A stretch of DNA of 64,000 nt from positions 20,460,001 through 20,524,000 of the forward strand of contig OZ231128.1 of NCBI GenBank assembly GCA_965153355.1. Reading direction: 5' to 3'. The DNA comes from Flaccisagitta enflata. Its lineage: Eukaryota; Chaetognatha; Sagittoidea; Aphragmophora. Every line of letters starts with the position of its first letter. Position 1 is the stretch's first letter. Positions 46,726-58,865 of the stretch are shown here, piece after piece. The translations under genes and the position numbers were made by a program. The notes beneath the pieces are model-generated. The model was not told the DNA's origin. It ran no database searches and worked only from the letters and a program-made list of their open reading frames with translations.

Positions 46726-48000
46726 TTCTACTCTAAAAACTCGCTCGCGAGTGGTAGACCAAGCGAAAGTCGACGGCGATCAGTCGAAAAGTATCCTACC
46801 ACTCGTTATTACGGGAAACCGTGTATTCATGGGGTGCCAAACACATTCTGAGGTGTTTGAAGGCAGTGTACTCATAAAGCCCATGAGTTCATGACGATCG
46901 CCTTCGCTTATTGTATGGCTTAATAGTTGTTGTGGTTATAAATGGTGGTGGTATAGTGGCGGTTGTGGTATGGTAGTGGTCGTGGTGTTGATGGTGTTAT
47001 GGTTGTAGTGTTGGTATGATGGTGGTGGTAGTGTTGGTATGCTGGTGGCGGTAGTGTTGGTATGATGGTGGTGATAGTGTTAGAGCTGTTGATAATGGTT
47101 GAAGTGGTGGTTCTATTGATGGTGGTGGTTGGAGAGGGGGTGGTGGTTGCACTGCTTGTGTTTCAGTTCCTTCCGTGCTGCTGCCCAAAGGTGAATACCA
47201 TACGATTAAAAAAAAGACGCACTTTTGAATGGCTGATTTTAATTGGCGCCAATTTGGTATTACTATCTTTTTTCGTTTAGAAATGGCATTAGTTTGAGCG
47301 AAAATGTTGCCCATTTCAGTTTTGCAATTCCTATGTAAAAATGCAATGTAGCAAATTAGTGCTTCTCTTTGCAAGGCTCAAGCTCCTTAACCGTTTGAGA
47401 TACAGAGCTGGGATTGAACTAGATTGAAAGATCATTCAAAAATCTTTCAAAATGTTTTCTTTGAAAAAAGTTGAAATTATTTTTATACCTGTTTTATCAA
47501 TTTATAAACAGGTGCGCCGTTTTTTTTTTTCTTTTTTTTTTTAGCCGAGTGGTAATGAATCTGCCAGATTAACTATTTGAATCACATTGAAAAATGATAT
47601 GGTGAAAAAAATATGAAAAATGAAAAAAAAAAAAAAGAAAATGAAAAATAAGAATTTCGAAAATGTTCTTTTGTTCAAAGGATCATAAGAAATCGGTCAT
47701 GAATGTCAAAGAAAAAGATATATGACAATGAGAGAAAAATGTAAAAACCGGCCCTCACACGGAAAGGCCTTAATGGTGAAATGAATTATCATCGATCATC
47801 TATGATTAACGATGATCATGAAATCAGCTGTGCCATTGGATCAATGGCAGATCAGATTGACCAAGAGCCAACTCAATTTATGCCTGGGATTCTCTATTAT
47901 CGATCGATCGCTGAGGATAGTTTTAGCTTTATCTTCTTTCCCGTTCTACTGCATACCAACTGCCAACAACTTTGTCTGCCGGTCTGTTCCTGTCTGTCTG
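46726..48000. other. Non-coding stretch with GGT-rich segment
   Basis: GTGGTGGT-type degenerate repeat at 46935-47165; the rest is AT-rich without an exon-like segment that continues the P450. Confidence 0.45.
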
Positions 48001-48108
48001 TCTCTCTTTTTCTTTCTTTCCCTCTCTCTCTCTCTTGCTTATGGATGGTGATAAAGTAAGTGCGAAACTCAGTTACTCCCATCCTATTTCGTCGGAGGCA
48101 TTCACAAG

Positions 48109-48148
<40 letters not shown>

Positions 48149-48160
48149 TCTCTCTCTGAG
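48000..48160. repeat. (CT)n tracts
   Basis: CT blocks at about 48001-48035 and 48113-48157 with about 75 bp of other sequence between. Confidence 0.9.
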
Positions 48161-48880
48161 TCCACGGCCAAAGAGTCGGTTTTCCAAAGGGGGGGTGGAT
48201 ACTTTACCTATTTATTCACCTTTTCCTATGTTGAACTTTCTATTAGTATCTCTAGCAAAATTGTCACCTTTCCATTCTTTATACGTAGATCTGCTGTACT
48301 TATTTATCCACTTTTTCTTAAGTTGAACTCTCCTTTAGTATTCTTGTAGATTCATAATTTTTCCACCCTAATAATCAATATCAAATTTAGTATGTATGCT
48401 GATTTCTGATCCAGAAAGGACTGAATCTTTGGGAAAAGCTGACTACTAAGCTGTTCCTATTATTTTTTGAATGATGACCAAACATACAGAAAAAAAAGGA
48501 AAGAAAAATACGCACATACATATATCTTTTTAAAACTTAATACAATGCTCTTCCCATTAACTTTGAATGATTACCAAACAAACAAAAAAGAAAAGAAAGA
48601 TATGTACATACATAGATCTTTTTAAAACTGATTGAACTGCATTATGTCTTTTTGCCTCAAATCGTGAAAATTGCTGTAAGTAGGGTGTAGGGATCCAGAT
48701 CATCTTTTTGGTCCTTCCAAAAAAAAACCATTTTCTCTCTGTGCTAAACAAAAGTAAATAAGAAACAGTTACGAATCCTTCTAACCAACATTCTTTGAAG
48801 GGACTTGATTTCTGTTACAAGAGCTTCCGTTTTAAACATTTTTTGAAAGTATATCTTTAATTTCAAGTTCATTTCTTCCT
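48161..48880. other. Non-coding stretch, nothing recognised
   Basis: AT-rich. Two similar stretches ('aaacatacagaaaaaaaagg...' near 48480 and 'aaacaaacaaaaaagaaaag...' near 48575, each followed by 'acatacat') suggest a local duplication of about 100 bp. Confidence 0.4.
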
Positions 48881-49220
48881 TTCTTCCTTTCTTTCATTAT
48901 TCCTTTCTTTCTTTCTTCCGTTATTCCTTTCTTCCGTTATTCCATTATTCCGTTTTTCCGTCATTCCTTTCTTCCTTTCATCCTTTCTTCCTTTCTTCCT
49001 TTCTCCCTTTCTTCCTTTCTCTCTGTCTGTCTGTCTCAGTCTGTGCCTTGTGGTATTATTCCATTATTCCGTTATTCCGTTTGTGCCTTGTAGTGTTATT
49101 CCATTATTGCGTTATTCCGTCATTCCTTTCTTCCTTTCATCCTTTCATCCTTTCTTCCTTTCTTCCTTTCTCTCTGTCTGTCTGTCTGTCTGTGTTTCTC
49201 AGTCTGTGCCTTGTAGTGTT
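48881..49220. repeat. (TTCC/TTCT)n and (GTCT)n tract with duplicated block
   Basis: TTCCTTTC units, with 'gtgccttgtagtgttattccatt' type phrases repeated at 49043, 49083 and 49206. Confidence 0.9.
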
Positions 49221-49545
49221 TGTCTGTCTTTCTATCTCTTGGAATGTTTAGCCCTCAGTTATTCATCTACTCATTGCTCCTCCCCTTTTTAGTCATGATA
49301 AAATCTTACCAATTTTTCGATGATTAACGATGATCGCAAAATCAGCTGTGACCTTCGTTCATGCCAGGGATTCTCTGTTCTTGATCGATCGCTCAGGGTA
49401 GTAATAACTAAAGATATGAATGAAACTTCAATTTCCAATAAATTTCTTCCTATCTTCCTTCCTTTCTTCCTTTCTTCCTTTCTTCTTTTCTTCCTCTCTT
49501 CCTCTTTTTGTTTCTTTCTTCCTCCTTTCCTACTTTCCTTTTTTA

Positions 49546-52520
49546 GGTGATCCAAAGCATCTCTATAACTGGCAGTGTTAGATGGTCAGTAGGTCGGGTA
49601 GCGTATTCATTAGACGATCCACACGGCGCACCTGATTAGCCTACTCGGTATTGTTGCAATGATTTCATTGTTTTTGTTTTGCCTTGTATTTAAGGAATGA
49701 AGGATAGTTAAAACTAAATATAATGATTTCTTCCTCCTTTCTTATGATGTTGAAATGAATGAATGCACAATGTAAAGATCGGTAGACTTGCACTTTGAGT
49801 GGGTGAAAAAAAAAAGTTCACGTAGAGGAACACAGTTTTTTTTAAAGAAAACTAGACCCTTGACCGCATCAGACAGCACTTTTTTTTACCTTATTCTTTG
49901 CACATTACTACATGAAAATAAAAAGAACCCAAATATGTGAAATATGAAGGTTGGCAGTTGAACCTGCTCAAAACGCCGATTGTTTAAGCAAAACATGGCG
50001 TTCTTTACCATTTTAGAAAGCCAGAACACAGATGATCACGTTGCTGCAATCAGAGTTCAAAAAAGTTATTATTTAGTATATTTTTAGCCTATTTGAAATA
50101 CTTCTCTCTCTTTTTTGCAGGAAATTCGGATCTCCACTTTTTAAAGAATAGTTTCTACAGAGGAAACGCTTTGTTTGGCAAAGCTGAAAATCTCTCAAAA
50201 TAAGGTTCTGACCATGGCCTTTCAGCTCGTGTATAAATCAAAGCATGTTTTGTTTCCGCAAAACTGTAGTAGTATGTAAAAGTTAAGCTATCAATTTTGT
50301 AGTGCTGCTCTCTCTTTTCTTTCTGCTTTGTCATTGGTGCTTTGAAAACTGTTCGGTTTTCTGATTGGTTGAATTTGCCATTCTTCCTTTCTAAGCAAAA
50401 CATAGCAGTTCGCTTCAACCAATCAGATAAGCATTTTCATATTTTCAAATTTTCTTTGCCAATGAGAAGGCAGGAAAGAAGAAAAACAGATGAACAGAAG
50501 GCCTTGGCGATGAGAAGGCAAATCAATGTTTTTAAACGTTTTTTAATCGTTATTTTCTGATACTATCCCTCAAACAAATCACTTGAAAAGCACAAACTAA
50601 CCTCTTTATGCTATTACCTTCCATTTAAAAAAAAAATGTGTTAATACTCGCCTCCATTCAAATTCTATCAAAAGTCTAATAAAACTAAAAGCAACTTTAC
50701 AATGTGGAATGAATAGATGTGAACAAATAAATGATGGAACAAACAAACGAAAGAACAAACGATCTAACAACCAATTGAATAATAAACAAAAAAATGTACG
50801 AAGAAACAAACAAACAAATAAACAAACAAACAAATGAACAAACAAACAAATGAATGACTGCAGGACTGATTGAATTAATGAATCAATGATTGGAGAGAGG
50901 AAGGTTCAATAAAATGCTAATTGATAATCATTTTGTACCACCCTTTAGTTTAAATTGATCTGTCTGGTTCACTCTTGACTTTGTACTCTTTTTTTACTGC
51001 ATCTCTCACTCTCTTTCACCTCTAGTTTCCATCAGTTGTTTCTGTTTTCTACTGATGATGTAATGACTGAAAGCAACTAAATTAAACAATGTAGATATCC
51101 TAACAAGGCGTCCAAAACATTTTGCAAATGTCATTGGGTGTTTAATGATGTTTAATGCGATACTTGAACGCTGTTGACTGTTAACATTATTATGGTAAGA
51201 TGCATGAAAGTATTATAAACACTTTTTGGAGCTCCAATGGGGCCATTGACAAATGCTTAGATGCATGGAAAATCATGGTGCATTCTATGATTTAAGGGTT
51301 TAATTTGGGTTGATTTGTTGTTAGGGTTTTTTTATTTGGTAATAGGATGTGCAAAAAATTTGGTATTTTTCTAGAGAAGCATGTAAAAGCCACCCTTTTA
51401 TGACACACTTTTATCTAAGTCGATGTTAAACTATGTCAATTCACCATTTTTGAATTTTTGTCAAAGGAAAGGCAGCAAAGATTTGTAAGAAAAGAGTGAT
51501 GGAGGGCAGGAAAGGTTCATTTGCAGAAGTCCCCAAATTTGTTTTCTGTGATGGACAAACAAGAACTGATGACAGATTTAAGATTGTTTATGAAATTTTT
51601 TTTAAATGCTCAGCCAAAATCTTTAGACATTATGTTTGTCCGGTTTAATAAAAGTATATCATCGTTCCTTCACCACTTTTAGATAGCAGTCTTTATATCA
51701 TTTTCAGCTACAAATGATCGCTGTTCTCTACTATATTTTTCCCGGTAAAAATCCCGTGAAATTAGAAAGTATACCCCCAGCATAACTACCTTTTTCGCAA
51801 ACCAGGGAAGCTGAATACAAAACCTATGCACTTAAGCATTCAGTAGGCCTAACTGTGAGATTGTGTTTCAAATTTCATCTTACTGGGCCATCTAGAAGTA
51901 TAGTTTTTGAGATAATATGTAAATACCAAATTTTTTGCTCACCCTGTTACCATGAGGAATAACACAAAGTTAGGGTGAAGGAACTTCGTCGGTTAGTAGC
52001 ATTTTGACCATAAAGAGGTGATCTCATTTTTATGATTTCACACTAACAATCATGGCAATTTTTTTTTTACTTTTCTTATTGCCAACCAAAGAAAAAAAAG
52101 AAATTAACTTGTAAGGACTATGAATTTGCACCTGTTATAGGCGGAAATCCGTTAATGGCGGGTCCGTTAAAGCAAGGTTCAACTATACCTAATTAATCAA
52201 TGAGCACATGGGTATGGAATAAAAGTTCTTCTTATGCATATTGGTTACTTATTTCTTGTAAATTAATGCATAATTACTGACCAATTTTGTTAGGATGGTT
52301 AAAAAAGTGATTCCTCCTTCATGATTTCATGCCCCTAATAAGTACATGATTACATGGAGGAGTTCCTCCTTCAACTCCTCCCTCCTCCATCCTCCACTAG
52401 CCTAGTGGAATCTTGCAGGTGATTGCATATGTGGAAATGATAGATAAAATCATGACCCATGATTACACTATGAAATTAGTGCAGTCGAATCACAGCGAGT
52501 GGGACTCGCGGGAGTAGCTT
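49546..52520. other. Non-coding stretch, no gene recognised
   Basis: About 3 kb of unassigned AT-rich sequence on both strands. ACAA repeats at 50740-50860. No exon with P450 I-helix, ExxR or heme motif could be read here. Confidence 0.45.
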
Positions 52521-52524
52521 CACT

Positions 52525-52612
52525 ATGACTCCTTCTTCTCCTCCTTCTCCTCCTTCTCCTCCTTCTCCTCCTCCTTCTCCTCCTTCTCCTCCTTCTCCTC
52601 CTTCTCCTCCTC
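52525..52612. repeat. (CTC/TTC)n tract
   Basis: Pyrimidine-rich CTCCTT units; related CCTCCTCC runs at 52725 and 52770. Confidence 0.92.
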
Positions 52613-52925
52613 CCAATTAGGGCCACTGGGGTTTCGAGAGCTACTTTTGGGGTGATTGAGAGCTTCGTAGGTACCACCAAACCATATGTATGATTTTGTC
52701 GCTTCTACCATCATCAAAATCATTCTCCTCCTCCAGCGCAGTCTCTTTGGTCTAGAGGAGGTCCTCCAAGTCCTCCTCCTCCTTCTCCTCCAAAATATGA
52801 GATCATGCAGTAAATTCAGGACAGAACCATGATGAGGTGATATTTGGAGTAGGCTAAATTTTATCCAAAACATGATTTTTTGCTTTCTATGGACCATGAG
52901 AATCAAATTTCAAAACATCCACAAA

Positions 52926-53255
52926 ACCTCTGTCCCCCCCTAGGCCCTCTCAGGCCTGAAATCCTCCCTCTCAAGCCGGAAATCTGCCCTCTCAAGCCCA
53001 AAATCTGCCCTCTCAGGCCTTGAATCTGTGAGGGCAGGTTTAGGGTTTAGAGGCCAGATTTTGGGCCTAGAAGGGCAAATTTCAGCCTTGAAAGAGCAGA
53101 TTCAAGGCCTGAGAGGGCAGATTTTAGGCCTGAGAGGGTAGATTTCAGGCCTGAGAAAGCGGATTTCGGGTGTGAAAGGGCCTAGGGGGAACGCGCATAC
53201 GAACAAACAAAATTCCCCCTGTGTTCTTCAGGATTTTGTCCCCTTCGGGGTCGCT
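52926..53255. mobile_element. Partial minisatellite element with inverted core
   Basis: Right terminus 'attccccctgtgttcttcag' and 'cccttcggggtcgctgccc' match the family at 5706 and 54290. The core units (caggcctgaaatctgccctc) run in one direction up to about 53025 and as the complement (gaggg cagattttaggcct) after it, so the core itself is palindromic. The left terminus is missing or decayed. Confidence 0.6.
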
Positions 53256-54289
53256 GCCCAAAAAGAAACCCAACCTAAAGTATCAATTAATGGTAGTCAG
53301 AAGCGTAAGGGAACAAGTGTGGGAAAAAAAAGGTCAACACTTACAACAACAAACAAAATTGTTTGTTCATCAGTCCATTGACTGATGAACAAACAATTTT
53401 GGCCATCTGTTGGTCAATTGGCCAGTACCAATGCTGATTATCTAAGGACTTATGAAAGTTGGACAACATTACTACTCAACAATATTTAAAATAAGGACAA
53501 GAGCCTTTGGAGCTCTTACTGGTGTTTAATCCGGACCCATCACAACTATCCTTTAAATTTCTGAAAAAAACATTACCTCTTCAGAAATTATCATAGGACT
53601 TGTCAAAAGTTATGCAAAATTTAGAAAAGGGTAACCAATTTCTTTTTATACATGAGATATGCAGACAACAAGAAAACACTTGATAAATATGGCGACCACA
53701 TGAAGAGACCATATCCATCTGGGCACCTTATACTCCTCATATACCAAAGATAGCAAGAAACTCAAACTCTCTTTCTCCTGAAACAACCCTCTCAAAAATC
53801 CTATGTCAACCCCAAAATCTTGAATTCAAAATTTCTGTAGTATTTCATTCCAAATGTTAAAAATGTCAAATCACCTTGGGATAAACTAGTTACCAAAAGA
53901 TAAGCTATTTACCAGAGGCTATGTCATAAAAACCATACCCTTAGAGGCAAGAACCAAGGATCAACCATACGGGACCGCCGGCATTCCATACCAAGGTACT
54001 GAATAATATGAAAGTTGGACAACATTACTACTCAACAATATCTAAAATAAGGACAAGAGCCTTTGGAGCTCTTACTTCTTCAGCTCTTACAGTATGATTT
54101 TTTATATCTGAAATATTCTACCAGTAATGGCAGCTGTCGCCGTGAGGAAAAAAGTCGTAAGCGTTGGTCTCTTTTCACCAAGCTTTTATCTTTAGTCACT
54201 GCAAATCTTCTTTTCGATTAGATCAAATCAAGAGCAATTGTATGTATTGATTGCACTGAAAATCAGAGAAAACTAGTCATCCAAGGATC
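53256..54289. other. Copies of the dispersed repeat seen at 29.4-30.6 kb
   Basis: Contains 'aaagttggacaacattact' at 53455 and 54010, each followed by 'gagcctttggagctct', and 'gatatgcagacaacaagaaa' at 53655. No gene seen. Confidence 0.5.
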
Positions 54290-54833
54290 GCACATGGTCA
54301 GCGGTACCCAATGCCCTGCTTGGAGTGATCAGTTAAGTGGAGTGAGAGCAGGGCAGCGGCCCCAAAGGGCCGATGTCCTGTAGGACACAGGGGTGAATTT
54401 CCAGACGTCCTGAGGAGGCACATCCAAGAGCTGATTCGGTTGATTGGAGCACAGTAAGAAGATCAGGGATGAGGGCAGATTTGAGACCTAAGAGGGTCAT
54501 TCTAAGGGCTGAATTGCGACCTAAGTGGTCAAAATTTATGTTTGAGAAGGCTGATTTGGGGCCTGAAATGGCTGATTTGGGGCTTAACAAGGCTGATTTA
54601 GGGCCTATGTGGGCTGGTTTTGGGCTTGAGAGAGCTAATTTTAGGCCGGGGAGGGCTGATTTGGGGCTTGAGAGGCCTGAGTTTTAGGCCTGAAAGGACT
54701 GGTTATGGGCCTGAGAGGGCCCTCGGGGGGGGGACGGACGTACGGACGGACGTAAGTACAGACGGACGTCTGGAAATTCACCCCTGTGTCCTACAGGACA
54801 TCGGCCCTTTGGGGCCGCTGCCCAAAAAGGACT
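54290..54833. mobile_element. TIR-bounded minisatellite element with long inverted termini
   Basis: Left: 'ggtcagcggtacccaatgcc', 'gggcagcggccccaaagggc', then 'gatgtcctgtaggacacagg' and 'tgaatttccagacgtcc' to about 54408. The right end from 54762 is the inverse of this through CTGCCC at 54829, giving termini of about 65 bp. The core has about 14 units of gctgatttggggcctgagag type. Confidence 0.8.
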
Positions 54834-55682
54834 GAGCCAAATGAGCTAGATGAGCTAAAATGCTCAAAATCACTCAACTAGACAATCAGCTATGCTCACT
54901 GACATGCTTTCTTGTATTTACATGCTCCCATCAAAACACTTATTTGTCCCATTAAAAATCAGATAAAAAAAAAAAGACTGAGTTAAATGAGCTAAGTGAG
55001 CTAAAATGCTTAAAAACACCCTCACAGATGAGCAGTTATGCTCACTGATATGCTTTTTGTATCTGCTTTCTTAAACATGTATCAAAATATCTATTCATTT
55101 ATCACATTTAAATAAAAAAAAAAGAAACTGAGCTAAATGAGCTAAATGAGATAGAATTCTCCTCACAGATAAGCAGCAATGTTCATAAACATGTTTTGTT
55201 GTATTTGCACGCTCAAACAAACATAAATACACTCCTTGTTTGATCCTACTCAAAATCATAAAAAATCGAAAAAAATTCAATTCGCAATTTTCGTAAATAA
55301 ATCTTTAAAAATTCATAGCGCGAAAAATATTTGTCGTAGAGCATTCTGCTTGGTGCCAAATGAAAGAGAATTATCAAATTTACTTACCCTTTCAATTTCG
55401 CCCGAAGAGACCCGCAACTTCCTAATAAGAAAATGAAAACCCTGTTTCTCTCGAATATGTCAAAAAGTCAAAGACTGACTTCAACTTTTTTCCCGATGAC
55501 GACATTACACCAAAAGTAACAAAGAGAATTCAATTCTGTAAAATGTTCTTAAGAGCTAGTAATGATGCATTCCATGATGTTCAACTCTAAGGACTTTTTA
55601 AAAAAAATCCATACTTTTTGACAAATGAGGAAATATTGATCAAAATCAGCAAAAAACATTAAAATTTTTAGTTCTTTGCTGA
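54834..55682. other. Non-coding stretch with local duplications
   Basis: The block 'gactgagttaaatgagctaa ... acatgct...gtatttgca' occurs about three times (54828, 54977 and 55126; period about 149 bp). No gene seen. Confidence 0.5.
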
Positions 55683-56036
55683 ACAGTTTTTCTTTAAGTT
55701 GCTCTTATTTCTAAATGGATTGAGCTAAAAGTACCAGATTGGTCTCAAATTAAAGCTAATTCACAACTGTTTTAAGAAAAACAAAGAGGAAAACTTTTCT
55801 TTAATAATACATCACATGGAACTTGAAAAAAATTGGTTTCTGGATAAAATTTTTTATGAAAAGTTGATTCACAGTTCATGAATTTATCTAAAATTTCAAA
55901 AAAACATTTCAACTGAAGCTTTCCCAAAAACTACTTCAAAATATCTTCCATTTGAAACCAATCTGGTATCTGTAGCTCAATTCGTTTAGAAATGAGAGCA
56001 ATTTAAAGGAAAACAGTCTAAATGACAATTTTTTGT
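55683..56036. mobile_element. Foldback (inverted repeat), related to the P450 intron 5 element
   Basis: 'gattgagctaaaagtaccag' at 55719 faces its complement 'ctggtatctgtagctcaatt' at 55963; the arms extend about 80 bp. The same core phrase lies in the loop of the foldback at 42538-43317. Confidence 0.65.
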
Positions 56037-56207
56037 AAAGAGGCAAATTGAATATGATGACATCCAGTTCCATACTTGTTCTGAGGATCAAATTTTTATT
56101 AAAATGCATCGACGTTTTCTCTCAGGAACTTCTTTAAGAATTCAATTATCTCTATTATTTTTTTTAGTTACATCGTCATAGAATATTTCAAACACAAAAA
56201 ATCATAC

Positions 56208-56352
56208 TTCTTCTTCTTGTTCTTCTTCTTCTTCTTCTTCATCTTTGTCTTCTTTTTCTTCTTCTTCTTCTCTTTCTTCTTCCTCTTCTTACTCTTCTTC
56301 TTCTTATCATTACTCTTCTTCTTCTTTTTCTTTTTACTCTTCTTCTTTTTCT
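56208..56352. repeat. (TTC)n tract, degenerate
   Basis: CTTCTT units with frequent TTT, TCA and TAC interruptions. Confidence 0.9.
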
Positions 56353-56659
56353 TGGGACATTTTCTGCAACAATACCCCTACCAGAATGCTTGGTAAAATT
56401 TATCTAGTACTGCCCCTGCAAAAACCTCAGGCAAATAAGGTAACCGTGTATCAGGGAGATTGAGGGAAATGGAGAATCGGGAGATACTGTATGATGGGTG
56501 ATACAAAAAAAAAAACAAAAAAAAAAAAACAGAACAAGTTGAATGATATATGCATTAAGCACGACCAAACGACTAGCGGCAGAAAAGTTAAACACATACA
56601 CAGAAAAACTGACAGATAGACAGATACACCAATTTATCATACATGTGGATACACAGCTA

Positions 56660-56857
56660 CCCCAGTCGCGTGTGGGTGGGCAGGAGCTGTTTTTAAGGTT
56701 ACTTGATCATTTAGGCAGGAACAGTGAGGCCAAAGAATGCAAAAACCCAAATAAGTAAAGTGTGATGGACTGACCAACCAATGGACGGACAGACTGACGC
56801 ACCAACTCAACAACAGACAGACAAAGCAGGGTGTAGAGTTGTGTAGCGCGCAAGTAA
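56660..56857 (+). mobile_element. Helitron-like (GTCY)n element, well preserved
   Basis: 'cagtcgcgtgtgggtgggca', then 'acttgatcatttaggcagga', 'cagtgaggccaaag', 'aaagtgtgatggactgacca', GACA/GACG repeats, 'gacaaagcagggtgtagagt' and a terminal hairpin of the TTGTGTAGCGCGCAA type. Every module appears, inverted, at 14139-14330. Confidence 0.72.
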
Positions 56858-58865
56858 AAAGCAAATGGTTTTGTTCAACCATAGCAATGCAGAAACATGG
56901 TTTTGTAAGTACTCTTAAAACCTCCTTCAATGAGAGCACTCAGAGAGGAGTGAGAGCTAAGAGAGTCTCGGTGAGTTCTTTGAGAGCTCTCCGAGACTTT
57001 CAAACTCTCCGAGAGCTCTCAAACTCTCGAAAGGCCCGTGGCCCTGCCTCCCTCCTCCTCCTCCCATTAAGGGCCATAGGCCTTAGGAGATTGTGCGCAA
57101 GAGCACCTCCAGACCCCATGGATTCAGAATTCTGAATTCATGGTCACCACTACCCATAAAATCACCCCCTCCTCCAAATCTCTCTTAGGTGTAGGAGGAG
57201 GAGGATTTGAGGAGGACATTTTGAGAACCTCCTCCTCCTCCATCACTTGAGAGCAAATATGAATTCATCTATCAATATTGACCATAAAATCAGTTTGGAA
57301 TTATGTATTGAGGTGCTTGGAGGAGGCAATGTAAGCAATGGAACCATGATTTGTTTTATCATTTACAGTTGTCAAATCATGATTTTATATTTCTCTTAAA
57401 GCTTTCAAATCATGATTTTGTTGGAATGAATGATTGAAGGTTATAAAGATAGTATGAATAATAGAAGTACTGAATCACTATTGTTTCTTTATTATTAGTG
57501 GTACTTAACTAGATACTTTAAAGAAATAAATTTTAAAAAAAAAAATTAATGATATTTAGTATCTGTTGTATTCAAACAAATGTAACATAGTAGAATAAGG
57601 TTGAGTAGGAATATTTTCCAACTTTAAAAAATTGAGATATTTAAATATCTGTAACATGAAAATAAGAGGCTTCAATACAGAAATTTTTGGTATGATATAT
57701 TTTAAGATTTGAACTAATGATATATAAAATGAAAATGATATCTTAAATGACATTTTAAGACTTCTTTTATTTGCAATACAAAAAGGTTATCATTGCAATG
57801 AAACATGTATATTTAAATTGTATAAAGTTAAAAAGAGCTATAAACAATTTAAGGAAAAATAAGATGTAAAGATATATGATATGGAAATATTTAAGGATGA
57901 TATCCATGATGTCTACAAATATTTGATATGAAGATTTATTTTTTTGAAAAATTAAAAAGAGAAATAAGCACAATAGTACACATTTCAGAATTTGCTAAAA
58001 TGATTTCATGGGCATTCTAAGTAATCAAATCATGATTCTTATACGGAAAGGTGATGCATGAAATCATGATTAAACTGCGGAAAAATCTACCATGAATTCA
58101 GTAGTAACTTTATCATGATAAAATGGCATAAACTCAGGATACTGTTGATTTGTATTTCAAATAATGAATATATTTTCGTTTTTTTTATATTTTCATACAC
58201 AAGTATTATAAAATATCTAAAGCAAAAGTGTCACCATCTCATCTTCAAATCTAGTAATAAAGTATAGTGAAAAAGACTACAGCATTGAAAAATTTACATA
58301 ATGTATGTACACATTAAAAAAATAGAAAATTCTTTGATTTTATGAATTTATGATTTTTTGATATTCTATGACTTTATTATAAATTAAAGAAAAAAATATT
58401 TATTGTGACTTAATGATTTTTTTTTAAGAAGGCATTTGGAATCTGCATTTGCTTTATTTAATCCAAACTACATTAGAAGGCCCAGATCTTGAAATATATC
58501 CAAGATACCCAATTGCTTTATTCAATCATAATAAGGGCCTCAATGTCATTTGTTTATGTTTTGACATGGAGTTTCATTGAACCCTGAACATGATTTGGAT
58601 ATTTTGAAATCTTACAACAAAACAGCAATTCAAAATGAGCAAGAGTCATGAGATAATAAATATGACAGTTGTACTTTTTCACTATTCAACAATATCAAAA
58701 ATAAGGAAAAGATAATACAAAAATATTTGTATAAAAAAATACATAGGAAGGCCCAAATTATAAGTGATACCCAGCAAAACCAAAACCTACTATTATTGTA
58801 GTCATTCATTCATGAAAAAGGCATTAATAAGATTGTTTGTAAGCAAAGATTTGATGTAGTTTTTG
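56858..58865. other. Non-coding stretch, strongly AT-rich
   Basis: Contains GAGAGCTCTC palindromic units at 56930-57030 followed by 'ggccctgcctccctcctcct', which recurs at 61420-61585 ('ggccctcactccctcctcct'). From 57350 to 58860 it is AT-rich with no gene seen. Confidence 0.5.

Noticed and set aside
45922-46894. Long open frames (266-320 codons) over the TTTC/TTC tract
   Set aside because: They consist of repeat-encoded Leu, Phe, Ser or Pro runs; the non-repeat tail (46739-46894) shows no recognisable domain.
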